A stretch of 64,000 nucleotides of DNA. Origin: an uncultured Sphingomonadaceae bacterium (GTDB lineage: Bacteria > Pseudomonadota > Alphaproteobacteria > Sphingomonadales > Sphingomonadaceae). A program made the translations under genes and the position numbers. Where the stretch lies: positions 558,001-622,000 of the forward strand of contig CANLUL010000001.1 in the NCBI GenBank assembly GCA_947494305.1, read 5' to 3'. The stretch's first letter is position 1, and every line of letters begins with the position of its first letter. The notes under the pieces were generated by a model. It had not been told where the DNA came from. It worked only from the letters and a program-made list of their open reading frames with translations, and ran no database searches. Shown one piece after another: positions 1 through 9,869 of the stretch.

Positions 1-1
1 G

Positions 2-1048
2 TTGACCAGCGTGCACGCATTCGCTGTCGATCCGGAAAGAGGTAGCTTCATCCTAGCCTTACTCGCGATTTATATCGGCGGCGCGATGGCACTGTTCGCC
101 TTGCGCGTTGGTACTGTGAAGGAAGGCTCTCAATTTGAACCAATTAGTCGAGAGGGCTCACTGGTTGCAAACAACCTTTTGCTATCGGCTATATTGGGTA
201 TTGTCTTTATTGGGACGCTCTACCCGCTGGTTGTCGAAGGGTTTACCGGAGAAATGATCTCCGTTGGGGCGCCTTACTTCAATCTTGCTACCGGTCCGGT
301 GGCACTGATTTTGGTAGCCATAATGGCTGCAGGCCCTCTGCTGCGTTGGCGCAGGGACAAAGCCAAAGCCCTACTGAATCGAATTTCTATCCCAGTTTTC
401 CTGACGGCCGCAGCTTTGTTTGCATTGGTGTTGTTTACGACAACAATGTCGGTGTTGTCATTGCTAGGACTGTCTTTGGCGGCTGGCATCGCTGTCGCCA
501 GTTTTGCACCGCTGTGGAAACGCAACTTACGCCGAACTCCGATGCATACTTATGGCATGATCTTGGCTCACTTTGGGGTGGCCGTGGCATTGGTGGGAAT
601 GGCATCGGAAAGCAGCTTTACCGAAGAAAAGTTGGTAGCTGCAACGCCCGGCGATGAAGTAACGGTCAATGACTGGAAGGTTAAACTACACGCCATTGAA
701 CCTATGGCTGGACCTAACTGGACGGCGCTGGAAGCGCGTGTGACCGCTCAGTATGCAAATGGTACAAATTATGAAATTACGCCTCAGAACAGAATGTTCC
801 CGGCCGCCCAGACCCAAACCAGCGAGGCTGCATTGCTGACCCGCTGGAATGGACAGCTTTATGTCGTGCTGGGCGATAGCGATGAGCAAGGGCGCTGGCA
901 GTTACGTATTTGGTGGAAGCCCTTTGTCACAATGATATGGTTAGGCGGCGTGTTGATTGCCCTTGGTGGACTGCTGGCAATGGTCGGTCGTTTGCGGCGT
1001 GCCGTAAGGCAACGTAAACAGCGTGAATATGCCGAGGAGTGGATATGA
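2..1048 (+). CDS. ccmF: Cytochrome c heme lyase subunit CcmF, C-terminal part (5' truncated by window)
   Basis: CcmF is the large inner-membrane subunit that, with CcmH, transfers heme from CcmE to apocytochrome c in the type I maturation system. The visible 348 residues carry several hydrophobic segments, a periplasmic region, and the family's closing stretch (a WWKPFVTMIWLGG segment followed by a last membrane helix and a basic tail). The frame is open to base 2, so the N-terminal half with the tryptophan-rich WWD domain lies outside the window. It overlaps the next gene by ATGA and heads a ccmF-G-H-I run. Identification is supported by both sequence and context. Confidence 0.93.
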   Translation: MTSVHAFAVDPERGSFILALLAIYIGGAMALFALRVGTVKEGSQFEPISREGSLVANNLLLSAILGIVFIGTLYPLVVEGFTGEMISVGAPYFNLATGPVALILVAIMAAGPLLRWRRDKAKALLNRISIPVFLTAAALFALVLFTTTMSVLSLLGLSLAAGIAVASFAPLWKRNLRRTPMHTYGMILAHFGVAVALVGMASESSFTEEKLVAATPGDEVTVNDWKVKLHAIEPMAGPNWTALEARVTAQYANGTNYEITPQNRMFPAAQTQTSEAALLTRWNGQLYVVLGDSDEQGRWQLRIWWKPFVTMIWLGGVLIALGGLLAMVGRLRRAVRQRKQREYAEEWI

Positions 1049-1572
1049 ACCGCTGGCTGCTCTGGGTTCCATTGGGATTGTTCGCTGTTTTTTTCGCAAT
1101 TGTCGCCGCTGGGTTGATGCGGCCCAAAGACAATATCGTTGAATCGAAAATGGTCGGCAAACCCATTCCAGAGTTTACATTACCGGCAGCAGTCGAGCAG
1201 CGACCGGCATTAAGCAGTACCAACTTAGCGACTGGTGAACCACAGATGCTCAATATTTTCGCTAGCTGGTGTGTGCCCTGTATAGCGGAAGCACCGCAAT
1301 TGCTGGAGCTGGAACGGGCAGGTGTGAAAATAAACGGCATAGCAAGCCGCGATACGCCGCAAGATATCGCCAATTTTCTCAACCGATGGGGCAATCCTTA
1401 TGCCCGTATCGGGACTGACGTGCGCAGTATTGTGCAACTGGAGTTGGGTTCTTCTGGCGTGCCAGAGACATTTATCGTCGATAGCAAAGGCGTGATTGTC
1501 CACCAACATGTTGGAGATATTCGTAAAGAAGATTTGCCTGAGCTTTTGAAGATATGGAAGGAAGCAGGATGA
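1045..1572 (+). CDS. ccmG: Thiol:disulfide interchange protein CcmG/DsbE
   Basis: Membrane-anchored periplasmic thioredoxin-like protein that keeps the CXXCH cysteines of apocytochrome c reduced for heme attachment. There is one N-terminal membrane helix (about residues 4-24) and the redox motif WCVPC with cysteines at about 76 and 79, then a cis-Pro region (SGVPETFIVD). At 175 residues it is the usual length. The ORF track begins at a GTG two codons earlier, but the ATG at 1045 makes a standard ATGA overlap with ccmF and is preferred. Expression is probably coupled to the flanking ccm genes. Confidence 0.93.
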   Translation: MNRWLLWVPLGLFAVFFAIVAAGLMRPKDNIVESKMVGKPIPEFTLPAAVEQRPALSSTNLATGEPQMLNIFASWCVPCIAEAPQLLELERAGVKINGIASRDTPQDIANFLNRWGNPYARIGTDVRSIVQLELGSSGVPETFIVDSKGVIVHQHVGDIRKEDLPELLKIWKEAG

Positions 1573-1979
1573 AACATCTGATGGTATTGTTTGCGCTTTT
1601 GACCGCTGCGCCGTTGGTTGCCCAAAGTGCTTTGCCAGCTTCACCCTATGCACACCAACAGTTGGCTGATCCCAACAAGGAAGCCGAAGCGCGAGCGTTG
1701 ATGGATGAACTCCGTTGTCTAAAATGTCAAAGTCAATCCATCGCCGATAGCAATGCGCCGATGGCTGGTGATATGCGTAGTCAGGTGCGTGAGCGTATCG
1801 CTGCAGGTGAAACACCGGAAGAAGTGCGGAGTTGGCTCATTGAACGCTACGGCGATTGGGTGTCTTACAACCCACAGGTAAACGCACTGACCTGGCCCCT
1901 TTGGGCGGCTCCACTGATACTGCTAATCCTAGCAGTCTGGTTGGCTCGTGGTCGGTTTCGTCGTCGGAAGGATAAATAA
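1569..1979 (+). CDS. ccmH: Cytochrome c maturation protein CcmH/CycL
   Basis: Periplasmic, membrane-tethered thiol protein that binds apocytochrome c and works with CcmF and CcmG. It has an N-terminal signal-like helix, the family signature LRCLKCQSQSIADSNA (cysteines about 50 and 53), and a C-terminal membrane helix ending in a basic tail. Its 136 residues match the short alphaproteobacterial CcmH, which lacks the fused TPR domain of E. coli CcmH; that part is the next gene. The ATG at 1569 overlaps the ccmG stop as ATGA, so I choose it over the upstream start in the ORF track. Confidence 0.94.
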   Translation: MKHLMVLFALLTAAPLVAQSALPASPYAHQQLADPNKEAEARALMDELRCLKCQSQSIADSNAPMAGDMRSQVRERIAAGETPEEVRSWLIERYGDWVSYNPQVNALTWPLWAAPLILLILAVWLARGRFRRRKDK

Positions 1980-2632
1980 TGGGTTGGATCATTCTTCTGG
2001 TTATGATGGCGGTGCTTCTAGGCGCGCTTTTGTGGTTGGGCAAACTTCCCCGCACGGCCTATGAGTTGACAGGTGCGGCTTTGTTGCTCGGTGTGGCAGG
2101 CTATGCATGGCAGGGGCAACCCGGTATGGCTGGCGTGTCTGTAGAACCATCGGAAAAACCGAATAGTTTTGATGAGGACAGCATCACATCGCGCAATGAA
2201 ATGGGCGAACGTTTTGGATCGGCGCGCGAATGGCTTGTTTTCTCGGATTCCCTAAACCGCGATGGAAAGCACGGTTCTGCTGCCAACTATCTGCGTAACG
2301 GTGTAAAGGAACATCCTAAAGATCCTGATCTTTGGGTTGGATTGGGCAATGCTCTAGTGGTTCATGCAGATGGTGTGATCACTCCCGCCGCACAATATGC
2401 ATTTCAGAAAGCAGCTGATATCTCCCCCGAGCATCCCGGGCCACCATTTTTCTTGGGTATGGCCTATGCTCAGTCCGGTAAATTTGATCAAGCAAGGGCG
2501 GTTTGGACGGAACTGCTCGAGCGGAGCGCCGAAGATGCCCCTTGGCTTGCTGATCTCGAGTCGCGTTTGGCGACACTGAATCGTATGCAACCATCGGTGC
2601 CCGTACCGGTAGATACACCTTCTTCAGAGTAA
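1979..2632 (+). CDS. TPR-containing CcmI/CycH-like cytochrome c biogenesis protein
   Basis: Two N-terminal hydrophobic segments are followed by about 140 periplasmic residues with TPR-like helical repeats (for example DLWVGLGNALVVHADG and PFFLGMAYAQSGKFDQARA). Proteins of this layout act as apocytochrome chaperones (CcmI) beside CcmH. The start codon shares one base with the ccmH stop (TAATG), which supports membership of the operon. It is shorter than classical CcmI (about 400 residues), so only part of the C-terminal chaperone domain may be present. The function is inferred mainly from context and layout. Confidence 0.78.
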   Translation: MGWIILLVMMAVLLGALLWLGKLPRTAYELTGAALLLGVAGYAWQGQPGMAGVSVEPSEKPNSFDEDSITSRNEMGERFGSAREWLVFSDSLNRDGKHGSAANYLRNGVKEHPKDPDLWVGLGNALVVHADGVITPAAQYAFQKAADISPEHPGPPFFLGMAYAQSGKFDQARAVWTELLERSAEDAPWLADLESRLATLNRMQPSVPVPVDTPSSE

Positions 2633-2703
2633 AAAGTTTTTATTTATCAGTATGTTGAATTTGACGACGTGGCGATTTGTTGCGCGCCCTAAATGTGCAT
2701 GCT

Positions 2704-2717
2704 AAGCGCGCGCGCTT
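2704..2717. repeat. 14-bp perfect palindrome with (GC)5 core upstream of kup
   Basis: AAGCGCGCGCGCTT is its own reverse complement. The alternating GC core lies in the 146-bp gap between the ccm operon and kup. It may be a binding site or simply sequence composition. No T-run follows it, so it is not a typical terminator. Confidence 0.4.
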
Positions 2718-2778
2718 GCTGAAACAAATGTCAGTAATTGCCTAGCAATCAACGGGGGAAAGCCGCAACGGCCAACCA

Positions 2779-4719
2779 ATGTCCGACGGGTCAGCATCTT
2801 CTAATAGCAAACGCAATTATGCGGTCCAACCCCATGGATCGCGTCAGGAAGGTAGTGCCATAGTCAAGCTGGCAGCCGGAGCTGTCGGAATAGTGTTTGG
2901 TGATATCGGTACTAGCCCACTTTACGCCTTTCGTGAGACATTTGTCGGGCATCATCCATTGGAATTGGACAAACTCCACGTACTTGGCGTTGTCAGCCTG
3001 ATTTTCTGGTCGATGACTTTGGTGGTCTCGATCCAATATGTGACCATATTGATGCGCGCAGACAATAAGGGACAGGGCGGAAGCCTGGCGCTGGTTGCGC
3101 AATTGATGGCAGCTTTGCGACGATCCAAATATGGTTGGCTTGCTATTTTATTGGGTGTGTTATCAACCTCTCTATTTTACGGCGATAGCATGATTACGCC
3201 AGCAATCTCGGTGCTTTCCGCTGTCGAGGGCCTGACAGTTGTAGAGGCGGGCTTGCAGCCATTAGTTATTCCAATTGCAGTAGGCTTGCTGGTATTCTTG
3301 TTCATGTTGCAATCCCGTGGAACAGCCAAAATCGGAGCTTTGTTTGCACCAGTGATGTTCGTCTATTTTGTCGTGATTTCAACATTGGGCCTGATTCAAA
3401 TCGCGCAAACGCCGGAAATACTATACGCGCTTAACCCATGGTACGCCGTCCAGTTTTTCATCACTGATGGTTTCAAAGCATTTTTGGCTCTGGGTTCTGT
3501 CGTTCTAGCGGTAACAGGGTCGGCAGCGCTTTTTGCGGATATGGGCCATTTTGGCCGCAAGCCTATGCGTATTGCTTGGTTTGGGTTTGTTATGCCTGCA
3601 CTGCTGTGTAATTATTTTGGCCAGGGTGCGATGATCATTGGTTTGGACGCGGAAGGAGCGAGGGCTGCGATCCAGAATCCCTTCTTCTTGATGGCCCCTG
3701 AAATGCTTCGCCTGCCGCTCGTGATATTGGCAACAATGGCGACATTTATTGCGAGCCAAGCTGTGATATCTGGTGCCTTCTCTGTTACGCATCAAGCGAT
3801 CCAACTCGGCTTCATTCCTCGTCTTACCATCAAACATACCAGCGCATCGGAAGCGGGTCAGATTTACATCCCGTTCGTCAACTGGACGATAATGATTGCA
3901 GTTATCATTCTTGTACTGACTTTCCAGAGCTCTTCAAATCTCGCCTCCGCTTACGGCATTGCGGTGACCGGCGCGATGCTGATCGATACCTGCTTGCTGG
4001 CCGTGCTGGTCTTTACCCTGTGGAAGTGGAAATGGTGGTATGCGGTTCCAATCCTGGCCATATTCTTCTTAGTTGATGGTGCTTATTTTGCGGCGAACTT
4101 ATCTAAAGTGCCAGACGGCGGATGGTTCCCTCTTATGGTCGGTGGTTTTGCCTTCTTGTTGCTCACGACTTGGGCGAAGGGGCGGAAAATTATGCGCGAG
4201 CATATGGCTGAGTCTGCCATGCCGATTGAGATATTTACAAAATCTGCTGCAAACAGCGCAACGCGCGTACCAGGAACGGCCATCTTTATGGCATCTGCGT
4301 CAATAGGTGTCCCGTCAGCGCTGTTGCACAACATCAAACATAACAAAGTTATTCACGAACGTGTGGTGATCTTGACCGTCAATATTGAGGATGTTCCCTA
4401 TGTGGAACCTGAGGACCGTGTGGAAGTGACGGACTTGGGAGATGGCTTTTATCGTCTAATCCTCCACTTTGGTTTCATGCAGGAAACCAGTGTTCCAGCC
4501 GCCCTCAAAAAAGTGAAAGAATGCGGCATGGAATTTGATATGATGAAGACAAGTTTCTTCCTGTCACGACAGACTTTGTTGCCATCAGAAAAACCTGAAA
4601 TGATGGTATGGCGAGAGAAAGTCTTTGCCTGGATGCTGCGCAATGCTGCTACCGCAATGGAGTTTTTCAAACTACCAAGTAACCGCGTTGTAGAGCTTGG
4701 GAGTCAGATGGAAATTTGA
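2779..4719 (+). CDS. kup: Low-affinity potassium uptake protein Kup
   Basis: Inner-membrane K+/H+ symporter of the KUP/HAK/KT family. The N-terminal membrane part contains the family signature [17 protein letters not shown], then about 12 hydrophobic helices through residue about 460, then a hydrophilic C-terminal domain. Its 646 residues are typical. No in-frame alternative start lies close by, so ATG 2779 is used. The purine-rich ACGGGGGAA that looks like a Shine-Dalgarno is about 20 nt upstream, with a small GCCG-CAA-CGGC hairpin between it and the start. The gene appears to be a single unit followed by the sulfatase. Confidence 0.95.
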   Translation: MSDGSASSNSKRNYAVQPHGSRQEGSAIVKLAAGAVGIVFGDIGTSPLYAFRETFVGHHPLELDKLHVLGVVSLIFWSMTLVVSIQYVTILMRADNKGQGGSLALVAQLMAALRRSKYGWLAILLGVLSTSLFYGDSMITPAISVLSAVEGLTVVEAGLQPLVIPIAVGLLVFLFMLQSRGTAKIGALFAPVMFVYFVVISTLGLIQIAQTPEILYALNPWYAVQFFITDGFKAFLALGSVVLAVTGSAALFADMGHFGRKPMRIAWFGFVMPALLCNYFGQGAMIIGLDAEGARAAIQNPFFLMAPEMLRLPLVILATMATFIASQAVISGAFSVTHQAIQLGFIPRLTIKHTSASEAGQIYIPFVNWTIMIAVIILVLTFQSSSNLASAYGIAVTGAMLIDTCLLAVLVFTLWKWKWWYAVPILAIFFLVDGAYFAANLSKVPDGGWFPLMVGGFAFLLLTTWAKGRKIMREHMAESAMPIEIFTKSAANSATRVPGTAIFMASASIGVPSALLHNIKHNKVIHERVVILTVNIEDVPYVEPEDRVEVTDLGDGFYRLILHFGFMQETSVPAALKKVKECGMEFDMMKTSFFLSRQTLLPSEKPEMMVWREKVFAWMLRNAATAMEFFKLPSNRVVELGSQMEI

Positions 4720-4777
4720 TTTTGGATTGGTGCCGTTTCCTGCCAATATGGATTGAGAAGTCTTGGGGGGAACGGAA

Positions 4778-6286
4778 TTGTCGAACACGGAACAGCAGCC
4801 AGTTGCTTGGAAAAAGTGGTCCAAAAGATTTGGACTGATTTTCGCATTGCCCATGTTCATCGTCCTTGCGATTTTATTGTGGGCTGGGTTTCGTGTCGTC
4901 ACGCATAGTCACGTTGACGATGACATCCATCTTGAGGCTAAGACTGAATATCTGAAGTCAATCGCCGCAAGTCAGTCTGTACCCGTTGGCAATCAAACAG
5001 ATGACCGCCCGAATATCATTTTCATTCTCTATGACGATTTGGGCTACGGTGATCTGGGTTTTACGGGCAGTTCGGCTATCCAGACTCCAGCCATTGATAG
5101 CCTGGCTTCCAACGGAGTGGCCCTCACCAACTTCTACTCACCATCGCCTATCTGCTCTCCCTCCAGAGCTGGTTTTATGACCGGACGTCACGCACCGCGT
5201 GCGGGACTTCCAAATGTTGTTTTTCCAACTGGCAGCAGCAAGAGCCTGCTCAATCTATTGAATGATGAACCTATCCGCTTGCCGGCAGAAGAAATCACTG
5301 TTGCAGATATGCTCCAAGCCACAGGATATTCCACAGGCATGATCGGTAAATGGCACATGGGAGATGCGGAACCGTCCCTGCCGCAAAATTTTGGTTTTGA
5401 TCAGTATTTCGGTGCACTTTACAGCAACGACATGGAACCGTTTGCACTGCGCCGGAACAAAGAGATTGCGGTCAAAGCACCGGTCGATCAAACCAAACTT
5501 GACGAAATCTATACGCGCGAAGCTGTTGACTTTATAAAAGAGCAAACCGGTCAAAAAAAGCCATTCTTTCTCTATTTTGCGCATAATTTTCCGCATATAC
5601 CGCTTTATGTTTCCAGCGAGCGAGCTGGTCGATCGGATGCTGGTCTTTACGGTGATGTGGTCGAAGCGCTGGATGCCGGCGTTGCCAAAATTGTGGCAGC
5701 TCTTGCGGAGCAGGACATGCTCGATAACACAATCATCATTCTGAGCAGCGACAACGGTCCATGGTATGAGGGAAGTCCCGGTTTCTCGCGCGGACGCAAA
5801 GGTCAGACCTGGGATGGCGGCATGCACGTTCCATTCCTGATCCACTGGCCCGCCGGTTTGGAAGGTGGGCGAGAGGTTGACGGGATAAGCATGGGAATGG
5901 ATCTTTTGCCCACTATAGCCGATTTGCTTGATATCCCGCTTCCAACCGATCGGTTCATCGACGGCAAAAGTATCCGCGCAATGATCGAGAGCGGCACTGA
6001 AACACCACATGAAGAACTATATTATTTTGCGAACGAGAAGTTGATGGCAGTGCGTGACAGCAAGTTCAAATATCTGGCCGAGCGGACGCATCTCTACCAA
6101 CCCAATGACGGTGGAATTGGATTACCGGTGAAGCATGGCCCCTGGTTAATCGATATGTCCCGTGACCCTGATGAGTCCTATAATGTCGCTGGACGCTATC
6201 CGGATCAAACAAAAATGATGCGGGAGAAGCTCGCTGCAAAACGTAGTGAAATGGAATCAAACAAACGTGGTTGGATTGAAAAATAA
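4778..6286 (+). CDS. Membrane-anchored type I sulfatase (arylsulfatase family)
   Basis: Formylglycine-dependent sulfatase that hydrolyses sulfate esters; the substrate is unknown. The N-terminus has a basic stretch and one membrane helix (about residues 19-38), placing the catalytic domain in the periplasm. Metal-binding DD (about 86-87) and the sulfatase signature CSPSRAGFMTGRH (Cys about 126) are present, so the Cys would be converted to formylglycine by an FGE-type enzyme not found in this window. The ORF track uses TTG 4763; TTG 4778 fits better because GGGGGGAACGGA lies just upstream. It follows kup by about 58 bp and has no sulfur-metabolism partners nearby. Confidence 0.88.
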   Translation: MSNTEQQPVAWKKWSKRFGLIFALPMFIVLAILLWAGFRVVTHSHVDDDIHLEAKTEYLKSIAASQSVPVGNQTDDRPNIIFILYDDLGYGDLGFTGSSAIQTPAIDSLASNGVALTNFYSPSPICSPSRAGFMTGRHAPRAGLPNVVFPTGSSKSLLNLLNDEPIRLPAEEITVADMLQATGYSTGMIGKWHMGDAEPSLPQNFGFDQYFGALYSNDMEPFALRRNKEIAVKAPVDQTKLDEIYTREAVDFIKEQTGQKKPFFLYFAHNFPHIPLYVSSERAGRSDAGLYGDVVEALDAGVAKIVAALAEQDMLDNTIIILSSDNGPWYEGSPGFSRGRKGQTWDGGMHVPFLIHWPAGLEGGREVDGISMGMDLLPTIADLLDIPLPTDRFIDGKSIRAMIESGTETPHEELYYFANEKLMAVRDSKFKYLAERTHLYQPNDGGIGLPVKHGPWLIDMSRDPDESYNVAGRYPDQTKMMREKLAAKRSEMESNKRGWIEK

Positions 6287-6361
6287 GCGCAATATTTGGT
6301 GGCTTCGTTCTTCACACTCTACTACATAGCGGACATCTGATTCTAAGCACAGGAATTGCCC

Positions 6362-6814
6362 ATGCGTATCGCTATCGCTTCAGACCATGCCGCCATCGAG
6401 ATGAAGGCTGCTTTGGTCGAATGGATGAACGAAATGGGCCATGAAGTCAGCGATCTGGGGCCGATGACAACGGAAAGTGTCGACTATCCCGACTATGGTT
6501 ACAAATTGGCGGAGGCTGTCGCAACCGGCCAGGCGGAACGCGGGGTCGCTCTTTGTGGGTCGGGTATCGGTATTTCGATAGCTGTAAATCGAAACCCCGG
6601 CTGCCGCTGTGCTCTGGTCTCCGAAAGCTTGTCCGCAAAACTTTCGCGCGAGCATAATGATGCTAATGTGATTGCTATGGGCGCGCGTTTGATCGGTATT
6701 GAAACCGCAAAGGATTGCCTCGGTCAATTCCTCAACACCAAATTTGGCGGAGATCGCCACCAGCGCCGGGTAAACAAATTGTCCGAGCCGCAACTGCAAG
6801 GAGTAAATGCATGA
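6362..6814 (+). CDS. rpiB: Ribose-5-phosphate isomerase B
   Basis: Interconverts ribose 5-phosphate and ribulose 5-phosphate in the pentose phosphate pathway. The 150-residue protein shows the RpiB/LacAB pattern: N-terminal [16 protein letters not shown], and the [13 protein letters not shown] phosphate-binding and catalytic loop that includes the active-site Cys. The ATG at 6362 has an AGGAA element just upstream, while the track's TTG start does not. It overlaps glyA by ATGA. This rpiB-glyA-nrdR order is common in alphaproteobacteria. Confidence 0.95.
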   Translation: MRIAIASDHAAIEMKAALVEWMNEMGHEVSDLGPMTTESVDYPDYGYKLAEAVATGQAERGVALCGSGIGISIAVNRNPGCRCALVSESLSAKLSREHNDANVIAMGARLIGIETAKDCLGQFLNTKFGGDRHQRRVNKLSEPQLQGVNA

Positions 6815-8118
6815 GCAACGTTGCCGATATTCAAGATATCCGTCCAACCGGATTTTTTGATTTCTCCGTCAGTGAGAGTGATCCGGATGTAGCGAGCGCC
6901 ATCAATGGCGAAATGGCGCGGCAACAAAGTCAGATCGAGTTGATTGCATCTGAAAACATTGTTTCCAAAGCCGTACTTGAAGCGCAAGGTTCGGTCTTCA
7001 CAAACAAATATGCGGAAGGCTATCCGGGCCGTCGCTACTATCAAGGCTGCACCCATTCCGATAGCGTGGAACAACTCGCCATTGATCGTGCAAAGCAATT
7101 GTTCAACTGCGGCTTTGTTAATGTCCAACCGCATAGCGGTGCCCAGGCCAATGGAGCCGTAATGCTCGCACTGACCAAACCAGGTGATACCATTTTAGGC
7201 ATGTCGCTCGATGCTGGGGGTCATCTGACCCACGGTGCAAAACCAGCTCAATCCGGTAAATGGTTTAATGCCATTCAATATGGTGTGAACGAAGACGACC
7301 ATTTGATCAATTTTGATGAAGTGGCTGCTCTGGCGAGAGAGCATCAACCGAAACTGATTATTGCTGGCGGTTCAGCTTATCCGCGCGAAATTGATTTTGC
7401 GAAATTCCGTACCATTGCCGATGAAGTCGGAGCGATTTTCATGGTTGATATGGCGCATTTTGCAGGACTGGTTGCCGCCGGTTATCACGCGAATCCGCTG
7501 GATTTTGCTGATGTTGTAACAACTACAACCCATAAAACATTGCGCGGTCCTCGCGGCGGTATGGTGCTGACCAATGATGAAGCCATCGCGAAGAAAATTA
7601 ACTCTGCTGTTTTCCCGGGACTACAGGGTGGTCCTTTGATGCATGTGATAGCAGCAAAGGCGGTCGCATTTGGAGAAGCGCTTAAACCAGAGTTTAGAAG
7701 TTACTCTTCTGCGGTTATCGAAAACGCTAAGATTTTGGCGTCGACACTGAAAGAGCGCGGAGCAAATCTGGTAGCCGGTGGGACAGATACACATCTGGCA
7801 TTGATTGATCTGTCGCCACTTGGGATTACCGGACGCGATGCCGATGAAGCATTGGAGCGTGCGGGTATTACCTGTAACAAAAATGCGATTCCCAACGATC
7901 CACAACCACCCATGAAAACCAGCGGCATACGGGTCGGTTCACCTGCTGGCACAACGCGCGGCTTTGGCACGGCTGAATTCAAGATGATTGGTGATATGGT
8001 TGCTGATGTGCTGGATGGTTTGCGCGAAAAAGGCGAGGAGGGTGATCCTTCCATAGAAGCTGATGTTCGTCAGCGCGTACAGGACCTGTGTGATCGTTTT
8101 CCGATCTACCCGGAATAA
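6811..8118 (+). CDS. glyA: Serine hydroxymethyltransferase
   Basis: PLP enzyme converting serine and tetrahydrofolate to glycine and 5,10-methylene-THF, the main one-carbon source for purines, thymidylate and methionine. The family features are clear: [29 protein letters not shown], the PLP-lysine region [14 protein letters not shown], and the C-terminal [16 protein letters not shown]. The start at 6811 gives 435 residues and an ATGA overlap with rpiB (with GGAG upstream), so the track's longer 467-aa start inside rpiB is rejected. Confidence 0.97.
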   Translation: MSNVADIQDIRPTGFFDFSVSESDPDVASAINGEMARQQSQIELIASENIVSKAVLEAQGSVFTNKYAEGYPGRRYYQGCTHSDSVEQLAIDRAKQLFNCGFVNVQPHSGAQANGAVMLALTKPGDTILGMSLDAGGHLTHGAKPAQSGKWFNAIQYGVNEDDHLINFDEVAALAREHQPKLIIAGGSAYPREIDFAKFRTIADEVGAIFMVDMAHFAGLVAAGYHANPLDFADVVTTTTHKTLRGPRGGMVLTNDEAIAKKINSAVFPGLQGGPLMHVIAAKAVAFGEALKPEFRSYSSAVIENAKILASTLKERGANLVAGGTDTHLALIDLSPLGITGRDADEALERAGITCNKNAIPNDPQPPMKTSGIRVGSPAGTTRGFGTAEFKMIGDMVADVLDGLREKGEEGDPSIEADVRQRVQDLCDRFPIYPE

Positions 8119-8130
8119 ACGGAACTACTG

Positions 8131-8607
8131 ATGCGTTGCCCCTTTTGCGCCCATGAAGACAGCCAGGTAAAGGACAGCCGTCCTACCGAAGATGGGGCGA
8201 CTATCCGTCGCAGGCGGCAGTGTGAAGGCTGTGGTGCTCGGTTTACGACCTTTGAACGCGTACAATTGCGTGAAATTACGGTTGTGAAAAGCGAAAACCG
8301 CAAAGAGCCATTTGATCGCTCGAAGATTGATCTTTCTGTCTCATTGGCCTGCCGTAAACGCGGTATTTCCGTGGAGCAGATGGATCAGTTGATCTCGGGT
8401 ATTCAGCGCCAGTTGGAAACCAGCGGTGAAACCGAAATTCCATCCAAACGCATCGGTGAAATGGTGATGGAGGGGCTACAGGGGCTTGATAGCGTCGCCT
8501 ATATTCGCTTCGCATCGGTCTATAAAGATTTTGCCGAAGCCAAAGACTTCGAGGAATTTGCCGGTGCTGTCCAGGATGCAGCGGTTGAGGACGGCAAGCT
8601 TTTGTGA
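8131..8607 (+). CDS. nrdR: Transcriptional repressor NrdR
   Basis: ATP/dATP-sensing repressor of ribonucleotide reductase genes. The N-terminal zinc ribbon has CPFC at 3-6 and CEGC at 31-34, followed by the [17 protein letters not shown] stretch, and the rest is an ATP-cone domain. The 158-residue length is standard. It lies 12 bp after glyA and overlaps trmJ with GTGA, so it belongs to the rpiB-glyA-nrdR-trmJ operon. I did not see a clear NrdR box in this window; its targets are probably elsewhere. Confidence 0.96.
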   Translation: MRCPFCAHEDSQVKDSRPTEDGATIRRRRQCEGCGARFTTFERVQLREITVVKSENRKEPFDRSKIDLSVSLACRKRGISVEQMDQLISGIQRQLETSGETEIPSKRIGEMVMEGLQGLDSVAYIRFASVYKDFAEAKDFEEFAGAVQDAAVEDGKLL

Positions 8608-9332
8608 GCATTGATCATCCTGCCATTGTTCTGGTCAAACCCCAGCTCGGCGAAAATATTGGAAAATGCGCACGAGCCATGCTCAATTTCGGGCTGACCG
8701 AGATGCGTATCGTCAATCCACGAGACGGCTGGCCCAATCCCGATGCAGGTCCATCAGCAGCGGGTGCTGATATTGTTCTGGAACAGGCACAAATATTTGA
8801 AACGACGGCAGAGGCCGTTGCCGATTGTCATCATATCTATGCGACGACGGTCCGCAAACGGGGGATGACCAAAGAGGTTCTAACACCGCAATCCGCCGCT
8901 GTGGAAATGTCCGCAAATGCAGGGAAGACAGCGATATTGTTTGGCCCGGAACGTTCGGGACTCGAAATCGCTGATGTGGAATTGGCGCGGAAAATTATCA
9001 CCGCGCCTATCAATCCCGATTTCGGCTCGCTAAATCTCGCCCAAGCCGTAATTTTACTGGCTTACGAAGTTTCCAAGACCCGGGATGATCTTGTCCAACC
9101 CACATTTGTAGAAAACGCACTGATACCGGGGCCTCAGCAGGATCTCGATCTGTTGTTTGAGCATCTGGATTCGGCATTGGAAAAGGCGCGTTATTATTAT
9201 CCACCAGAGCGTGCGCCGGCGACAAAAGTAACCTTACGCAACTTGCTGACCAAACCGGGTTGGACCAAGGAAGAGATACAGACTTTCCGGGGAGTTATCA
9301 GTGCCTTGGAAAAACCAAAGAAAGACGGTTAA
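8604..9332 (+). CDS. trmJ: tRNA/rRNA 2'-O-methyltransferase, TrmJ-like (SPOUT, TrmH family group 1)
   Basis: SPOUT-fold methyltransferase that probably makes 2'-O-methyl Cm/Um32 in tRNA. It begins [25 protein letters not shown], typical of the family, and carries the SAM-binding knot motifs [10 protein letters not shown] and [20 protein letters not shown]. The GTG start at 8604 overlaps the nrdR stop (GTGA). 242 residues is the usual length. It ends convergently 6 bp from the chorismate mutase gene. Confidence 0.9.
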   Translation: MSIDHPAIVLVKPQLGENIGKCARAMLNFGLTEMRIVNPRDGWPNPDAGPSAAGADIVLEQAQIFETTAEAVADCHHIYATTVRKRGMTKEVLTPQSAAVEMSANAGKTAILFGPERSGLEIADVELARKIITAPINPDFGSLNLAQAVILLAYEVSKTRDDLVQPTFVENALIPGPQQDLDLLFEHLDSALEKARYYYPPERAPATKVTLRNLLTKPGWTKEEIQTFRGVISALEKPKKDG

Positions 9333-9338
9333 ACGTCT
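9323..9338. terminator. Possible bidirectional hairpin between trmJ and aroQ
   Basis: AGACG-gttaaa-CGTCT forms a 5-bp stem with a 6-nt loop across the trmJ stop and the gap to the convergent chorismate mutase gene. On the minus strand it is followed by TTCTTT, on the plus strand only by CTATTT. It is a weak candidate supported mainly by its position between convergent genes. Confidence 0.35.
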
Positions 9339-9650
9339 CTATTTGCGCCTTATTGTATCCCATTGCTGAAACTCGTAACTGATAGAAGTTTCGACCAGCA
9401 TTTCCCACATCGCAGCCATCGTTGGAACGGGAACCCTGGCTTCAACTGCCAATTGCTTCACATTCTCGATAACGTCGGCTTTGCGTCCTTCATCGCGCAC
9501 AGCGTCGCGATCCTGTTTGATCCGAGCGGCGGCATCCATGCAATCGAACCGCTCGGCAATCAAAGCTATTAACTCGGCATCAATCCGGTCCACTTGCTTA
9601 CGAACATCGGCCATATTTTCCATCGATTGAATTGCGCTGCGTTTGGTCAT
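9339..9650 (-). CDS. aroQ: Chorismate mutase, AroQ class
   Basis: Converts chorismate to prephenate for phenylalanine and tyrosine. The 103-residue, all-helical protein matches the AroQ fold: VDRIDAELIALIAERF with the first active-site region, IKQDR, and a C-terminal MWEMLVETSISYE helix. Stand-alone mutases of this size are common in alphaproteobacteria. It is a lone minus-strand gene between two plus-strand units. The ATG at 9650 has an AAAGG element upstream. Confidence 0.9.
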   Translation of the reverse strand: MTKRSAIQSMENMADVRKQVDRIDAELIALIAERFDCMDAAARIKQDRDAVRDEGRKADVIENVKQLAVEARVPVPTMAAMWEMLVETSISYEFQQWDTIRRK

Positions 9651-9728
9651 GGCAGGGCCTTTAAGGACTACAAGGAAACAAGTCGAGTGGGCATCGACGT
9701 GTAGCGTTCATTTTCCGATCTCAAATGG

Positions 9729-9757
9729 TTGACAATGGCGCGATTGGGCGTCATAGG
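9729..9757 (+). promoter_or_regulatory. Putative sigma-70 promoter of rpsD
   Basis: TTGACA (9729-9734), a 17-bp spacer and CATAGG (9752-9757). The -35 is a perfect consensus and the -10 is weak. It lies about 110 bp upstream of rpsD, leaving a leader of roughly 100 nt. Confidence 0.5.
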
Positions 9758-9791
9758 CGCGCTCTTGCAATTGGCTCCGCACCCCGGTGAA

Positions 9792-9838
9792 GCGGTAGCC
9801 GCGTTAGAATTTGGTTCTGACGGTGCGTTCCGGGAACG
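9792..9838 (+). promoter_or_regulatory. Structured rpsD leader with two small hairpins
   Basis: GCGG-tag-CCGC (9792-9802) and CGTTC-cgg-GAACG (9826-9838) can form two compact hairpins between the putative promoter and the AGGAG of rpsD. S4 autoregulates its own mRNA in E. coli and Firmicutes, so this leader is a reasonable place for an S4-binding element. No match to a known S4 leader family is claimed. Confidence 0.35.
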
Positions 9839-9869
9839 AAGTTGAAACAGCAAATTAGGAGTCATTCTT

